Source: Brachyspira suanatina (GTDB lineage: Bacteria; Spirochaetota; Brachyspiria; Brachyspirales; Brachyspiraceae). Taken from it: a stretch of DNA of 64,000 nucleotides. Made by a program: the position numbers and the translations under genes. Under the pieces are notes generated by a model that was given only the letters and a program-made list of their open reading frames with translations, was not told the origin of the DNA and searched no databases. How positions within the stretch are numbered: the stretch's first letter is position 1; each line of letters starts with the position of its first letter. The stretch lies in the NCBI RefSeq assembly GCF_001049755.1, contig NZ_CVLB01000001.1, positions 1,040,091 to 1,104,090 of the forward strand, given 5' to 3'. Shown here one piece after another: positions 27,279 through 37,188 of this stretch.

Positions 27279-29915
27279 ATGGATAGTTTTTTAGGGAGTA
27301 AAAATGATATTTTAACGACTCTGAATGTTGATCCTAAGATAGGTTTAACAGAAGACAGCAGAAAAAAAAGCTTAGAAAAATATGGTGCCAATAGCTTTAC
27401 AAAAGAAAAAGGTGCCACTTTGATTCAAAAGATATTGGAATCATTGAAAGAGCCTATGATACTTATGCTTATATTTGCAGGTATTATAGCAATAGGTGTA
27501 AATACTGTGGCGTATTTTAATGGAGGACATGCTGACTTTTTAGAATGCTTAGGTATATTTTTGGCTATAAGCTTATCTATAACAATTACTATAGTTATGG
27601 AAGGTAAAAGTGCAAAAGCATTCGAGGCTTTAAATAGCATTAATGAAGATATTAGAGTAAAAGTTATAAGAGATGGAAATATAGAAATAATAAATCAAAA
27701 AGATTTGTTAGTAGGCGATATAGCTTTTATAGAAACAGGAAATAAACTTCCAGCTGACGGAAGACTTCTTGAAAGCGTATCTTTAAATATTGATGAATCT
27801 GCTTTAACAGGTGAAAGCGAACCGGTAGAAAAAGATGCAGAAGCATTATTATCCGATACAAAAACTCCTGTAGCTGAAAGAATAAATATGGCTTATTCAG
27901 GTTCATTTGTTACTACAGGTAATGGTAAAATGATTGTTACTTCTGTAGGAGATGCAACAGAGTTCGGTAAAATAGCCAGAGAGCTTTCAAAAACAAAAAA
28001 GACTTCTACACCTTTACAAGAAAAACTTGCCCAGTTAGGCAAAAGAATAGCTATGTTCGGTATAACTGCTGCTGTAATAGTATTTATTGTACAGGTTGTT
28101 AATTTTATAAGAACAGGTAATGCTAGTTTTGATACTATTTCAGAGGCATTCATTACAAGTATAGTATTGATTGTAGCATCAGTACCAGAGGGACTTCCTA
28201 CAATAGTTGCTGTTTCATTATCTATTAATATCATAAAAATGGCTAGACAAAATGCTTTAGTAAAAAAGATGGTTGCTTGCGAAACTATAGGAAGTGTTAA
28301 TGTTATTTGTTCAGATAAGACTGGTACTCTTACAGAAAATAAAATGACATTAAATAAATTATTTGCTAATGGTGAATATATAGAACCTGAAAATATAAAA
28401 AATGAAAAGATTATAAAAAACTTTGCTATAAACTCTACTGCTGACGTTGATTATAAAGACGGAATTGCTAAGTTTTTGGGTAATCCTACAGAATGTGCAT
28501 TACTTGTTGCAGCTAGTAAATCAGGATTTAATTATAAAGATATAAGAGAAAAATCAAAAATTATATATGAATATCCTTTTTCATCAGAAACTAAAAATAT
28601 GACAACAGTTGCTAAAGTTGAAAATGAAACTATAGTATTCACTAAAGGAAGCCCAGAAAAAATAATGGCTATGTGCAGTATTAGCGACAATGAGAAAAAA
28701 GGTATTGAAGAGGCTATAGAAAAATTCCAAAATGAAGCAAAAAGGGTAATAGCATTCGCTCATAAAGTTGTTTCTGATAATGTTGAAAATATAAGAGAAA
28801 AATTAGAAAGCGATATGATATATGACGGCTTTGTTGCTATATCAGACCCAGTAAGAAAAGAGGTTTATGATGCGGTTGATCAATGCAGAAGTGCTGGTAT
28901 AAATATAAAAATGCTTACAGGTGATAACATAGTTACTGCTACTGCTATTGCGAGAGAGTTAAAGATACTTAATGAAAACAGCATTGTTCTTGAAGCAAAA
29001 GATATTGATGCTATGGATGATAACACATTAAAACAGAATTTAAGTAAGATATCAGTTATAGCAAGAAGTACTCCTACAGTAAAAATGCGTGTTGTTAATG
29101 CTATAAAAGAAATGGGAAATGTTGTTGCTGTTACAGGCGATGGTATTAATGATGCCCCTGCTATTAAGAATGCAGATGTTGGTGTTGCTATGGGTATAAC
29201 AGGTACAGAGGTATCGAAAGAGGCTAGCGATATAGTTCTTCTTGATGACTCTTTTGCTACTATTGTTAAAGCAGTTCAATGGGGTAGAGGAATATATGAT
29301 AACTTCCAAAGATTTATACAGTTTCAGCTTACTGTTAACTTGGCTTCTGTTGTAGTTGTTCTTATCTCTACATTAACAGGATTTAAATCCCCATTTTCTG
29401 CCATACAATTATTATGGATAAATATCATTATGGACGGACCTCCTGCTATTGCTTTAGGACTTGAACCTATAAGAGATAACTTGATGAAAAGAATGCCTAC
29501 AAAAAGAAATGCAAGCATTGTAACTAAAAAAATGATATTTAAAATAGTGTTCTCTGCCACAGTGATGATAATATTATTTATGCTTCAAAGTAAATTAAAT
29601 ATACTTAATGTTGCTGATGCAGAAAAATCTACAGTATTATTTGCTATGTTTGTAATGTTCCAAATATTTAATTCTTTCAACAGCAGAGAATTAGGATTTG
29701 ACAGCGTATTTAAATACTTTTTGAATAATAAATTAATGCTTTTAAGTATGGGAATCACTTTTATATTACAAATATTGGCAACTCAATATGCTGGCGGATT
29801 CTTTAATACTGTACCTTTAAGTGTAAATACTTGGTTAAAAATTGTAGGAGTTTCATTTATTGTTATTTTAGCTGCTGAAATTTTTAAAATATTTGCTAGA
29901 ATGTTAAAGAGATAA
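27279..29915 (+). CDS. P2A-type cation (Ca2+/Mn2+) transporting ATPase
   Basis: An 878-residue inner-membrane P-type ATPase that would export Ca2+ or Mn2+. Visible signatures are TGES (177-180, actuator), VPEGLP in M4 (302-307), the phosphorylated Asp346 in CSDKTGTLTENKMT, the hinge TGDGINDAPA and ten membrane segments. M6 has WINIIMDGPPAIALGLEP, the acidic cation site of SERCA/PMR1-like pumps; there are no N-terminal CxxC heavy-metal domains. The yybP-ykoY riboswitch upstream argues for Mn2+ detoxification. GAGAGG precedes the ATG. Confidence 0.92.
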   Translation: MDSFLGSKNDILTTLNVDPKIGLTEDSRKKSLEKYGANSFTKEKGATLIQKILESLKEPMILMLIFAGIIAIGVNTVAYFNGGHADFLECLGIFLAISLSITITIVMEGKSAKAFEALNSINEDIRVKVIRDGNIEIINQKDLLVGDIAFIETGNKLPADGRLLESVSLNIDESALTGESEPVEKDAEALLSDTKTPVAERINMAYSGSFVTTGNGKMIVTSVGDATEFGKIARELSKTKKTSTPLQEKLAQLGKRIAMFGITAAVIVFIVQVVNFIRTGNASFDTISEAFITSIVLIVASVPEGLPTIVAVSLSINIIKMARQNALVKKMVACETIGSVNVICSDKTGTLTENKMTLNKLFANGEYIEPENIKNEKIIKNFAINSTADVDYKDGIAKFLGNPTECALLVAASKSGFNYKDIREKSKIIYEYPFSSETKNMTTVAKVENETIVFTKGSPEKIMAMCSISDNEKKGIEEAIEKFQNEAKRVIAFAHKVVSDNVENIREKLESDMIYDGFVAISDPVRKEVYDAVDQCRSAGINIKMLTGDNIVTATAIARELKILNENSIVLEAKDIDAMDDNTLKQNLSKISVIARSTPTVKMRVVNAIKEMGNVVAVTGDGINDAPAIKNADVGVAMGITGTEVSKEASDIVLLDDSFATIVKAVQWGRGIYDNFQRFIQFQLTVNLASVVVVLISTLTGFKSPFSAIQLLWINIIMDGPPAIALGLEPIRDNLMKRMPTKRNASIVTKKMIFKIVFSATVMIILFMLQSKLNILNVADAEKSTVLFAMFVMFQIFNSFNSRELGFDSVFKYFLNNKLMLLSMGITFILQILATQYAGGFFNTVPLSVNTWLKIVGVSFIVILAAEIFKIFARMLKR

Positions 29916-29932
29916 ATTTTTTAAAATAAAAT

Positions 29933-29975
29933 TGGAATTATTTTATAAAATAATATATAATAATTCCGAATTTAT
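29933..29975 (+). terminator. weak terminator-like hairpin after the ATPase gene
   Basis: GGAATTATT (29934-29942) pairs with AATAATTCC (29959-29967). The following tract is TTTATATA only, so efficiency is doubtful. Confidence 0.4.
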
Positions 29976-30013
29976 ATATAGTTTAAATTTAAAATATAGA
30001 GTAGATATAAGAT

Positions 30014-31417
30014 ATGGATAATATTGCTATTATAGTATTTGTATGTGTATTCATTACACTTTTGCTTATAGTAAAAAAATTTTTGTTTGGTAAATCATTA
30101 GATAAAATATCTGATATTGATAAGGTAAATAAACTTATTAGTGAAGGAAGACATGATGTTGCCTTATTAAAACTTAAAGAGATTTTAGCTAAAGATAAAC
30201 CAGGTACAAAAAGGGCCGAAATACATGCCATGATAGGTGATTGTTATAGTAGTTTAGAAGAGTATTCTTTTGCAATAGTAGAATACAGACATGCTATAGA
30301 TGATGGAGATAAGAATCCAGAAACTATTTTGTCATTAGCTAGGGCTTTAAATAAAATCGATAGAAAGGGAGAAGCATTAGCCCAATATCTTACACTTTTT
30401 AAGATAGAAGATTATAAGCTTGTGGTAGCCCTAGAGATAGGTATAATATACTATGAAAATAGACAATATGAAACAGCTATAAAATATTTTGATGAAGCAT
30501 TGGACGTTCAGCCTAATAATTCTGAGGCTTTAAAATATAAGGCTTTTTGTTTTGTTAATATAGGTAATTTCAATGATGCTATATCTGGTATGAATAATAT
30601 ATATAAGAAGTTTCCAGAGGATCCTTTATTGAATTATAATATGGGAAGAGCTTACAGAGGAAGAGAGGATTATAAAACAGCTATAAGATATTATGCTAAT
30701 TCTTATAAAGATAAAGAATATTCTGTAAGATCATTATATGAAATGGGACTTTGTTATATAAAATTAGAAAATATTGAATCTGCTATAAAAACATTGGAAA
30801 AAGCTATAAGTTATGATAGCTATGATAAAGAATTAAATTTAGCTATACTTTATACTCTTTCTGAATGCTATGATATAGTTGGTAATATCAATAAATCTAT
30901 GGAAATATTGGAAAGTATAATTGTAATGGATCCTAATTATAGAGATGCCAATGAAAAACTTAACAACTATAAAGATTCCAGATATAGTGAAAATATTAAA
31001 AAGTTCTTCAAATTGGAAGGGGATGCTTTTATTGATATGGCTTTAAAAGTTGTAGCAAGTATAGGGCTTATTCCATATTCTTCTAAGATAACTGATAAAA
31101 AATATTTAATAGTTTTTGCTAAAGAGACTAATAGTCCTCATTCTCCTAAAAAGATAGTTTATTTCAGAACTTCTTATAGTCCTATATTTAATGATGAGCT
31201 TGTACATTTATATGATTATGCTGTTAATGCTAATATTGCTAATACTATGCTTATAACTTGTGCTATGGTGAGTCCTGATGCTATAAGATATGCGGCTATG
31301 TCAAGAATAGATATTGTAGGAATAAAGAGACTTGAAAATTTGCTTGATAAATCTCAGCTTACAAATTTACCTGTAGGTGTAACTAGAACAGAAGAAAAAC
31401 TTAATTGGATATTGTAA
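30014..31417 (+). CDS. membrane-anchored TPR protein with a nuclease-like C-terminal domain
   Basis: Residues 3-22 are a transmembrane anchor (MDNIAIIVFVCVFITLLLIV). About eight TPR repeats fill 40-325, for example RAEIHAMIGDCYSSLEEYSFAIVEYRHAI and VALEIGIIYYENRQYETAIKYFDEAL in part. The last ~130 residues are different: FIDMALKVVASIGLIPYS, a strand pair (KKYLIVFAKE, KKIVYFRTS), then ANTMLITCAMVSPDAIRYAA and DIVGIKRLENLL. The order resembles Mrr-type restriction-endonuclease folds, but the Asp / Glu-x-Lys catalytic residues are not there. A scaffold role is more likely than cleavage. Confidence 0.75.
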   Translation: MDNIAIIVFVCVFITLLLIVKKFLFGKSLDKISDIDKVNKLISEGRHDVALLKLKEILAKDKPGTKRAEIHAMIGDCYSSLEEYSFAIVEYRHAIDDGDKNPETILSLARALNKIDRKGEALAQYLTLFKIEDYKLVVALEIGIIYYENRQYETAIKYFDEALDVQPNNSEALKYKAFCFVNIGNFNDAISGMNNIYKKFPEDPLLNYNMGRAYRGREDYKTAIRYYANSYKDKEYSVRSLYEMGLCYIKLENIESAIKTLEKAISYDSYDKELNLAILYTLSECYDIVGNINKSMEILESIIVMDPNYRDANEKLNNYKDSRYSENIKKFFKLEGDAFIDMALKVVASIGLIPYSSKITDKKYLIVFAKETNSPHSPKKIVYFRTSYSPIFNDELVHLYDYAVNANIANTMLITCAMVSPDAIRYAAMSRIDIVGIKRLENLLDKSQLTNLPVGVTRTEEKLNWIL

Positions 31418-31442
31418 ATAAGATAAATTGGTTATAGATGAT

Positions 31443-31485
31443 AAAACAGCAATAGATGATTATTCGTTCTATTGCTGTTTTTATT
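31443..31485 (+). terminator. intrinsic terminator after the TPR gene
   Basis: AACAGCAATAGA (from 31445) pairs perfectly with TCTATTGCTGTT (from 31468) and is followed by TTTATTTT. Confidence 0.85.
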
Positions 31486-31570
31486 TTAAATGTTATATTT
31501 TAATAGTTGATTTTTATTGAAAATTAATTCAAAATATATAAAAATTGTTTATGGGATAGTTTACAGCTAA

Positions 31571-32152
31571 ATGAAAAAGGTACAGGATTTTTATTTTAAA
31601 AAAGCAAAAGAAGAAAATTATAAAGCCAGAAGTGTATTCAAACTTGAAGAAGCCCAGAATAAATTTAAATTTATAAAGGCATCAGATACAGTTCTTGATG
31701 TAGGATGTTCTCCTGGATCTTTCAGTCAGTATATGCTTAATAAAATATTGAAAAGCGGTTCAGTTGTAGGTGTTGATATACTTCCTAATTCATTTGCTCA
31801 TCAGAGATTTACTTTTATATTGGGCGATATAAAGGAAATGGATATTACAACATTTAATAATACTTTATTTGATGTTGTAGTAAGCGATGCTATGCCGAAT
31901 ACTACATCGGATAGAGAAACCAATCATTTTCGTTCTATTGCTTTATGCAAAGCTATATTCAATTTAGCTAAAGATGTATTAAAGGAAAACGGACATTTTT
32001 TTATAAAAGTTTTTGACGGTAAAGATTTGCAGGACTTTAAAAAAGAATTATCTGAATACTTTGATTCTGTGAATGTGTTTAAACCTAAAAGTTCAAGAGA
32101 TGAAAGCAGAGAAATATTTTTGTTTTGTAAAAACTTTAAAAAGTTACGATAA
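31571..32152 (+). CDS. rlmE: 23S rRNA 2'-O-methyltransferase RlmE (FtsJ)
   Basis: It would methylate U2552 of 23S rRNA with S-adenosylmethionine. The 193-residue protein has the SAM loop LDVGCSPGSFSQYM (42-55) and the K-D-K-E catalytic tetrad at Lys24 (RSVFKLEEA), Asp106 (VVSDAMPN), Lys146 (FFIKVFDG) and Glu181 (SREIFLF). The usual SDMAPN motif is SDAMPN here, a small swap. It is the first gene of a three-gene unit with the RseC-like and unknown membrane protein genes, closed by a terminator at 33113. Confidence 0.9.
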   Translation: MKKVQDFYFKKAKEENYKARSVFKLEEAQNKFKFIKASDTVLDVGCSPGSFSQYMLNKILKSGSVVGVDILPNSFAHQRFTFILGDIKEMDITTFNNTLFDVVVSDAMPNTTSDRETNHFRSIALCKAIFNLAKDVLKENGHFFIKVFDGKDLQDFKKELSEYFDSVNVFKPKSSRDESREIFLFCKNFKKLR

Positions 32153-32169
32153 TATAAAGGGGAGTAATA

Positions 32170-32595
32170 ATGAAAAGAGAATTTGCTTTAGTATTAGAAA
32201 CTTATGATAATAATGTAGCTAAAGTTGAATTGCAAAGAAGTGCAAGCTGTGATGGATGTACTATATGCAATTCTGGAAAACCTGTTGTTCTTAGGGCATT
32301 CAATAACATTAATGCTAATAAAGGAGACAGTGTTGTTATAGAAGTAGAAGAACTAAAAAGAGGTACTAACTTTTTTGTTTATGTAATACCTTTGATTTGT
32401 CTTATAGCAGGATATTTCATTGGAGAATATATATCTAAATTATCAAATATAAATCATAATTTAGGACCTATATTTGCTTTTATTGTATTTTTTATCTATG
32501 TTATTTTGGGATTAAGAAAATTAAAAAAGGATAATAAAATAATAGCAAATATAATTTGTAAGAATCAAGTTATAGAAAATTTTAATGAACAATAA
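32170..32595 (+). CDS. RseC/MucC-family membrane protein
   Basis: A 141-residue inner-membrane protein. The N-terminal domain has the family's cysteine cluster (SCDGCTICNSGKP, about 29-41) and a beta-barrel-like stretch (GDSVVIEVEE). Two membrane helices follow (VYVIPLICLIAGYFIGEYI and IFAFIVFFIYVILGL). In other bacteria RseC works with the Rnf/Rsx electron-transfer complex or SoxR reduction. Neither complex is in this window, so that role is inferred from family only. AAGGGGAG is a strong ribosome site 17 bp after rlmE. Confidence 0.82.
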   Translation: MKREFALVLETYDNNVAKVELQRSASCDGCTICNSGKPVVLRAFNNINANKGDSVVIEVEELKRGTNFFVYVIPLICLIAGYFIGEYISKLSNINHNLGPIFAFIVFFIYVILGLRKLKKDNKIIANIICKNQVIENFNEQ

Positions 32596-32603
32596 GGCTT
32601 TAT

Positions 32604-33098
32604 ATGAAAAAAATAATACCAACTATAATAACTATCATTGCAGCATCAATCGTAACATATTTATTAATTTCTAAAGATAAACCTTATGAAGAATTGTATA
32701 AAATAGGTAATGATGCTGTATCATCTGTTAATAAAGTTACAGGATTGAAAATACATCCTAAAGTAGATGACATAGAAGAAGGCGACATAAAGATATTAAA
32801 TTTTTATGATGTTGATGATGTGCTTAGCTATAGTGTTAAGTATGCAAATTATCTATGGAAGAATGAAGGATATTATATTACAACAAATTATTATTTTGGA
32901 AAACAGCCTGACGGAAAGATAGAGCTAGCAAAAAATTCGTCTGAAAATGGAAGAGTTATAAGAATAAATGTAGAGTGTAATACTAACAATTCATTTACAG
33001 TGATATTAAGTTTGCTAAACGGCAGTTTAATAATGAGAAACACTAATGAAATGAATACTAATAATAATGCTACTAATGAAGTAAATACAAATAATTAA
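32604..33098 (+). CDS. unknown protein with N-terminal membrane anchor
   Basis: A 164-residue protein. Residues 1-23 form a hydrophobic segment, either an uncleaved anchor or a signal. The body (YEELYKIGNDAVSSVNKVTG, NYLWKNEGYYITTNYYFG, GRVIRINVECNTNNSFTVILSLLNG split over 30-145) is alpha/beta and I do not recognise it. The tail is low complexity Asn/Thr (NTNEMNTNNNATNEVNTNN). It starts eight bases after the RseC-like gene, so the two are one transcript; a terminator follows. Confidence 0.7.
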   Translation: MKKIIPTIITIIAASIVTYLLISKDKPYEELYKIGNDAVSSVNKVTGLKIHPKVDDIEEGDIKILNFYDVDDVLSYSVKYANYLWKNEGYYITTNYYFGKQPDGKIELAKNSSENGRVIRINVECNTNNSFTVILSLLNGSLIMRNTNEMNTNNNATNEVNTNN

Positions 33099-33112
33099 AA
33101 AAATAATATATA

Positions 33113-33157
33113 AAAAAGCTGATAACTTTATTAATTGAGTTATTAGCTTTTATTTTT
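33113..33157 (+). terminator. intrinsic terminator of the rlmE operon
   Basis: AAAAGCTGATAACT pairs with AGTTATTAGCTTTT (one mismatch) and is followed by ATTTTTAT. The A-run on the left also lets it serve the convergent minus-strand gene that ends at 33171. Confidence 0.75.
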
Positions 33158-33170
33158 ATAATAAATATTA

Positions 33171-35468
33171 TTATATATTATCCATATTGAAATTAAGCCA
33201 ATATCCTAATTCTTTAAATGATGCTTTTTCATCATCATTAAATTGTATATCTGTATTTTTATATTTGAGTATTATTTTATAAAATATATTCTCAAATGTA
33301 TTTCTATCTATAGGCATATCGTTATTTGATAAAAATTTAACATCTTTAAGTACATCATATATTGTTTCTGTATTTCCTGTTTCATATAATGTATTCAAAG
33401 CATTTTTAATATTATCTCCGATTAAGCTTGATATTCCGCTGTTTGATATAAATATTCCTGCATTTCTTGCATCTTTTAAATTTTCAGATACTTCATCGTA
33501 AGCATCTCTTCCTCTTTCCGAAATTTTTTCTCTAAGTATAGGTGAAGCCATAGCACCCATTATTCTTCTATAGTCATAATCAGGAGTAATACTATTTAAA
33601 TTAAAGTATGTGAAAAGTTTTCTATATTCAGGGTATATTTCATGCATTAAATGATCTAGTTTTTTTATGTCAGTTTCAAATAAGCTGTCTGCTAATTTAT
33701 CTCTTATATCTGAATTTAAATCTTTTAAATACATTGTATAAACAGTGCATTTATCTAACTCATCATAATTTTCTGATATTTGTATTTGATTTTTAAATTC
33801 ATGATTTTCACTTGATGTATTAACTCTGAAATATATATCAGCAGCTATATTATCTATTAATATACCTTCTATAATATTTTTTTCTATTTTAGTTGATTTT
33901 ATTTCATGTTTGAAGATATTTATGTTTACATCTCTGTATTCGCTTGCTATAAGATTAAATATAAAATAGTTGATAACATAAAGTTTAGCAAATACATCAA
34001 CTTTTGCTTCTTTTTCATAGAAGTATCTAGCACTATGATGTTCCGGTTTATTGCTTATAGATTTTTCTAACATTTTTAAAAATTCTTCTTGAGCCTTATC
34101 AACAAAGTCAACATTTTTATCTTTTACCAATAATCTAGCATAATGGAAAGACTGTTCTGCATACTGCATATTTTTTATAGGCTCTAATCTTGATACATCT
34201 TCAAAGAACCAACCGCAAGATGTATATGCAAATAATGAATATTTATAAGATTCCATTAAAAATACAAATTCTTTGAATGATATATATTTGCTGCATATTT
34301 CGTATAAATCTCTAGCATCTAAATCATTATATATAGCACGCACATATTCTTCTCTTAAAGAGTTTCTAGTTTCATCAGTAAAGTCTAAGAAAGTAGCAAA
34401 TAATTTATCCTGCATCTTTCTTAATATATCAAATGCTTCACGCAAAGGACCTCTCCAAGATAAATCGCATCCGTCCCAGCCTCCGCATCCGCAGTTGCTT
34501 CTCCATCTTTCTACACCATGCGAACAGCTCCAAGAAGTTCCTCTTCCGCCTGTACCGCTATGAAGTATAACTTCTTCTGTAGGCGGATGAATATTCAAAT
34601 AATGCTCATAATTAGTTGGCGTAATATTATCGTAATGAACATTTTCTTTAAAATATCTTGCTAAACACATATCAGCAAAAGGTTCATGGTGTCCGTAGCT
34701 TTCTCCGTCAGTAGCTATATTAACTAGTTTTCTTTCACCATAAGCATTTCTTATTTTTTCTGCAAGTTTATCAGAAGATGTGAGTAAATGTTCAAATGCT
34801 ATTGCCTGAGATACATAAGCATCATAGAAAAATACAGCAACTCTTTTACCATTATGGCCGTAAAGCCAATAAGGTTTTGAAGTATCTATTTTTGCTCCTG
34901 AAACATCTGTAGTTGTGATATTTTTAACATAATGTGCTTGATATGGAGAGAGTATTGTAAATTTAACTCCGCAGTCATATAAAGCATCAACTACATCTAA
35001 ATTTATTGCTGTTTCAGAAAGCCACATTCCGCTTGATTTTCTTCTGAAATATTTTTCAAAATTATATAAACCCCATTTTATCTGCACTCTCATATCTTCT
35101 TTTTTAGCAAGAGGAAGTATTATATGATTATAAACCTGAGCAATTGCATTACCATATCCTATTCTTTCTATACTTTTTTTATCTGCTTCTATTATTCTTT
35201 TTAATAAATCTTCTCTTGTTTTTGCTATATAATCAAGCAGAGTAGGTCCGAAATTAAAACTCATATATTCATAATTATTAGACATATCATTTATTCTTCC
35301 ATAACCGTCTAATATTCTTGAATATGCATTAGGACTATAACATTCATTCGTTATTCTTTCATTCCAGTCATGAGCAGGGGCAGCACTTGCTTCTTTTTGT
35401 ATTTCACCTAAAAATGGATTTTCTCTTGGGGGCTGATAGAAATGACCATGCAGTATCAAGTATCTCAT
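33171..35468 (-). CDS. glycoside hydrolase family 57 protein with DUF3536
   Basis: A ~765-residue cytoplasmic protein. The N-terminal half is a GH57 domain of the DUF3536-linked type: YLILHGHFYQPPRENPF at the start, then HDWNERITNECYSPNAYSRI, NFGPTLLDY, GMWLSETAINLDVVDAL with its likely catalytic Glu, and IATDGESYGHHEPFADMCL (in part). A Trp/Cys/Gly-rich block follows (SWSCSHGVERWRSNCGC). The second half is the helical DUF3536 region. Relatives act on alpha-glucans. I take the ATG at 35468, since AGGA stands six bases upstream; an ATG at 35486 would add six residues. Confidence 0.85.
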   Translation of the reverse strand: MRYLILHGHFYQPPRENPFLGEIQKEASAAPAHDWNERITNECYSPNAYSRILDGYGRINDMSNNYEYMSFNFGPTLLDYIAKTREDLLKRIIEADKKSIERIGYGNAIAQVYNHIILPLAKKEDMRVQIKWGLYNFEKYFRRKSSGMWLSETAINLDVVDALYDCGVKFTILSPYQAHYVKNITTTDVSGAKIDTSKPYWLYGHNGKRVAVFFYDAYVSQAIAFEHLLTSSDKLAEKIRNAYGERKLVNIATDGESYGHHEPFADMCLARYFKENVHYDNITPTNYEHYLNIHPPTEEVILHSGTGGRGTSWSCSHGVERWRSNCGCGGWDGCDLSWRGPLREAFDILRKMQDKLFATFLDFTDETRNSLREEYVRAIYNDLDARDLYEICSKYISFKEFVFLMESYKYSLFAYTSCGWFFEDVSRLEPIKNMQYAEQSFHYARLLVKDKNVDFVDKAQEEFLKMLEKSISNKPEHHSARYFYEKEAKVDVFAKLYVINYFIFNLIASEYRDVNINIFKHEIKSTKIEKNIIEGILIDNIAADIYFRVNTSSENHEFKNQIQISENYDELDKCTVYTMYLKDLNSDIRDKLADSLFETDIKKLDHLMHEIYPEYRKLFTYFNLNSITPDYDYRRIMGAMASPILREKISERGRDAYDEVSENLKDARNAGIFISNSGISSLIGDNIKNALNTLYETGNTETIYDVLKDVKFLSNNDMPIDRNTFENIFYKIILKYKNTDIQFNDDEKASFKELGYWLNFNMDNI

Positions 35469-35593
35469 ATTATATCCTAATATCATTAAGTAACATGTTT
35501 TATGATTATAAGTATTTTGTGTATTATTGCAAGATTTTTTTACATGAAATCATATTATTTTTTATATATGAAATATTGTATGTAAATAAATAC

Positions 35594-35621
35594 TTGACTT
35601 TTAATTATAGTCTAATATAAT
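35594..35621 (+). promoter_or_regulatory. promoter of the secreted unknown gene at 35666
   Basis: TTGACT (35594-35599) and a perfect TATAAT (35616-35621), 16 bp apart; AAGGAG follows before the ATG. Confidence 0.7.
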
Positions 35622-35665
35622 ATAAAATATATTCTTTTTTGTAACTCATTTTAAGGAGATAGTTA

Positions 35666-37177
35666 ATGAATAGAGTAGTATCCTTGATCTTATTATTTTT
35701 ATTGACATTAAGCACTTTAACTTATGCTGTAGATAAAAAATATATACCCAATAATGTTGATAGTGTTTTTTCTATTAATGCCGGAACTATGGCAGAAAAG
35801 GGAGAAATAAATTTACAAGATATCTTCAATAAATTTTTTATGCAGCAATATGCTGACAGATATTTAGAATACAGAGACGATAATTTTGTTGCTGAAGTTA
35901 TGACTAATAGATTGAATGATTATATAGATTTTTCTAAAACTTCAAGAATCGTATTTTTCAATGGCTATCAGCAAATGACATTACTTTTCGATGTTAAAGA
36001 TATTACTGAGCTAGATAAGCTTATGATTAAAATGGCAAGTCAGGAAGATAAATTAGTTACTGTTGCTGAAAATGCTGCTTATAGATATTTAGCATTAGAT
36101 GAATATAATTTGATTTCCTGGAATAAAGAAATATTTTCTGTTACATTAAAACTTAAAGATAATTATTGGTATAATGAAGAATTGAATAAAGATGATATTA
36201 CTAATATAGCTAATTATGTATTTATTAATAATACTCCTTTAGAAGATGAAAAGTTTTTAGCTTTAGAAAATGAAACTAATGATTCCTATGTTTGGGCTAA
36301 TTTATCTTTATTAGCTGATGAGAATTCTGATTTTGCAAAATTTTTATTCGGCAGAAGCTATGAAGGAATACCTAAAGAAGCATATAAAGATGCTATCATT
36401 ACTACAAAAATAAATTTCAATAATGGAGATGCTCAAGTACTTCTTGATAGTTATACTCCTAATTATCCTTATGACAGTTTATTATTAAAAAAGGAATTAG
36501 CTGATAATATATATTCATTTGTTGATGGCGAAAATAATTACGGATTCTTATCATTAGCTTTTAATAGTAAAGAGTTATCTAGTTATCTTAAAAATATTAT
36601 GGGAGATATGAATGGTCTTCCTCTCAAAGAAGAATTAAAAGCTCTTGAAGAAAATGGAATAGATGCTTATAAATTTATAGAACTTTTTGGCGGAGACATA
36701 TTTGTATCTGTTTGGGATGATCCTAATGCCGATACGGATGAATCTCCTGCTTTATTGATTTCTGCTTCTATAACTGACACTGATGCAGTTAAAGTAATAT
36801 TACAGGCATTTGCTGAAGATGTTACTGATGATATTTACACAATCGGTGGTCATTTATGCTATATAAAAGATTCTATATTATATATTTCTGATAATTCTAA
36901 TGTTATAGACTCAATAATTAATGGTGAAAAACCAGCTACAACATTATCGTCTGATAAAGTTGAAATAGCTAAAAATAATACTATAGCTCTTTATTTGGAG
37001 TTTAATTCTAATTTATCATTATATGGTATTGGAGATGAATATACTGAAACTTTTGAATCAGTTCATCTAACTTCAAATATATTAGAGAATAATCATACTC
37101 AAATGCTTTTGAAAGTAAATACAAGAGATAAAGAAAAAAATTCTCTATCTATAATAAAATCTTTTCTTGGGTTATAA
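35666..37177 (+). CDS. secreted protein of unknown function (503 aa), faintly DUF4836-like
   Basis: Residues 1-21 are a cleavable signal peptide (LILLFLLTLSTLTYAV). The mature start, KKYIPNNVDSVFSINAGTMAEKG, recalls the opening of DUF4836/DUF3352 proteins, in which a small strand carries VxSINxxxL. Repeated beta-alpha units follow, such as RIVFFNGYQQMTLLFDVKDI, NNYGFLSLAFNSKELSSYL and PALLISASITDTDAVKVILQAF (in part). No catalytic motif or lipobox is present. It is probably periplasmic. It lies 11 bp upstream of tlyA on the same strand, so tlyA is read from this promoter. Confidence 0.7.
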   Translation: MNRVVSLILLFLLTLSTLTYAVDKKYIPNNVDSVFSINAGTMAEKGEINLQDIFNKFFMQQYADRYLEYRDDNFVAEVMTNRLNDYIDFSKTSRIVFFNGYQQMTLLFDVKDITELDKLMIKMASQEDKLVTVAENAAYRYLALDEYNLISWNKEIFSVTLKLKDNYWYNEELNKDDITNIANYVFINNTPLEDEKFLALENETNDSYVWANLSLLADENSDFAKFLFGRSYEGIPKEAYKDAIITTKINFNNGDAQVLLDSYTPNYPYDSLLLKKELADNIYSFVDGENNYGFLSLAFNSKELSSYLKNIMGDMNGLPLKEELKALEENGIDAYKFIELFGGDIFVSVWDDPNADTDESPALLISASITDTDAVKVILQAFAEDVTDDIYTIGGHLCYIKDSILYISDNSNVIDSIINGEKPATTLSSDKVEIAKNNTIALYLEFNSNLSLYGIGDEYTETFESVHLTSNILENNHTQMLLKVNTRDKEKNSLSIIKSFLGL

Positions 37178-37188
37178 TACTTTTATAG

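Noticed and set aside
27893-28234. Open minus-strand frame within the P-type ATPase gene
   Set aside because: Antisense shadow of a strongly conserved enzyme; no start signal.
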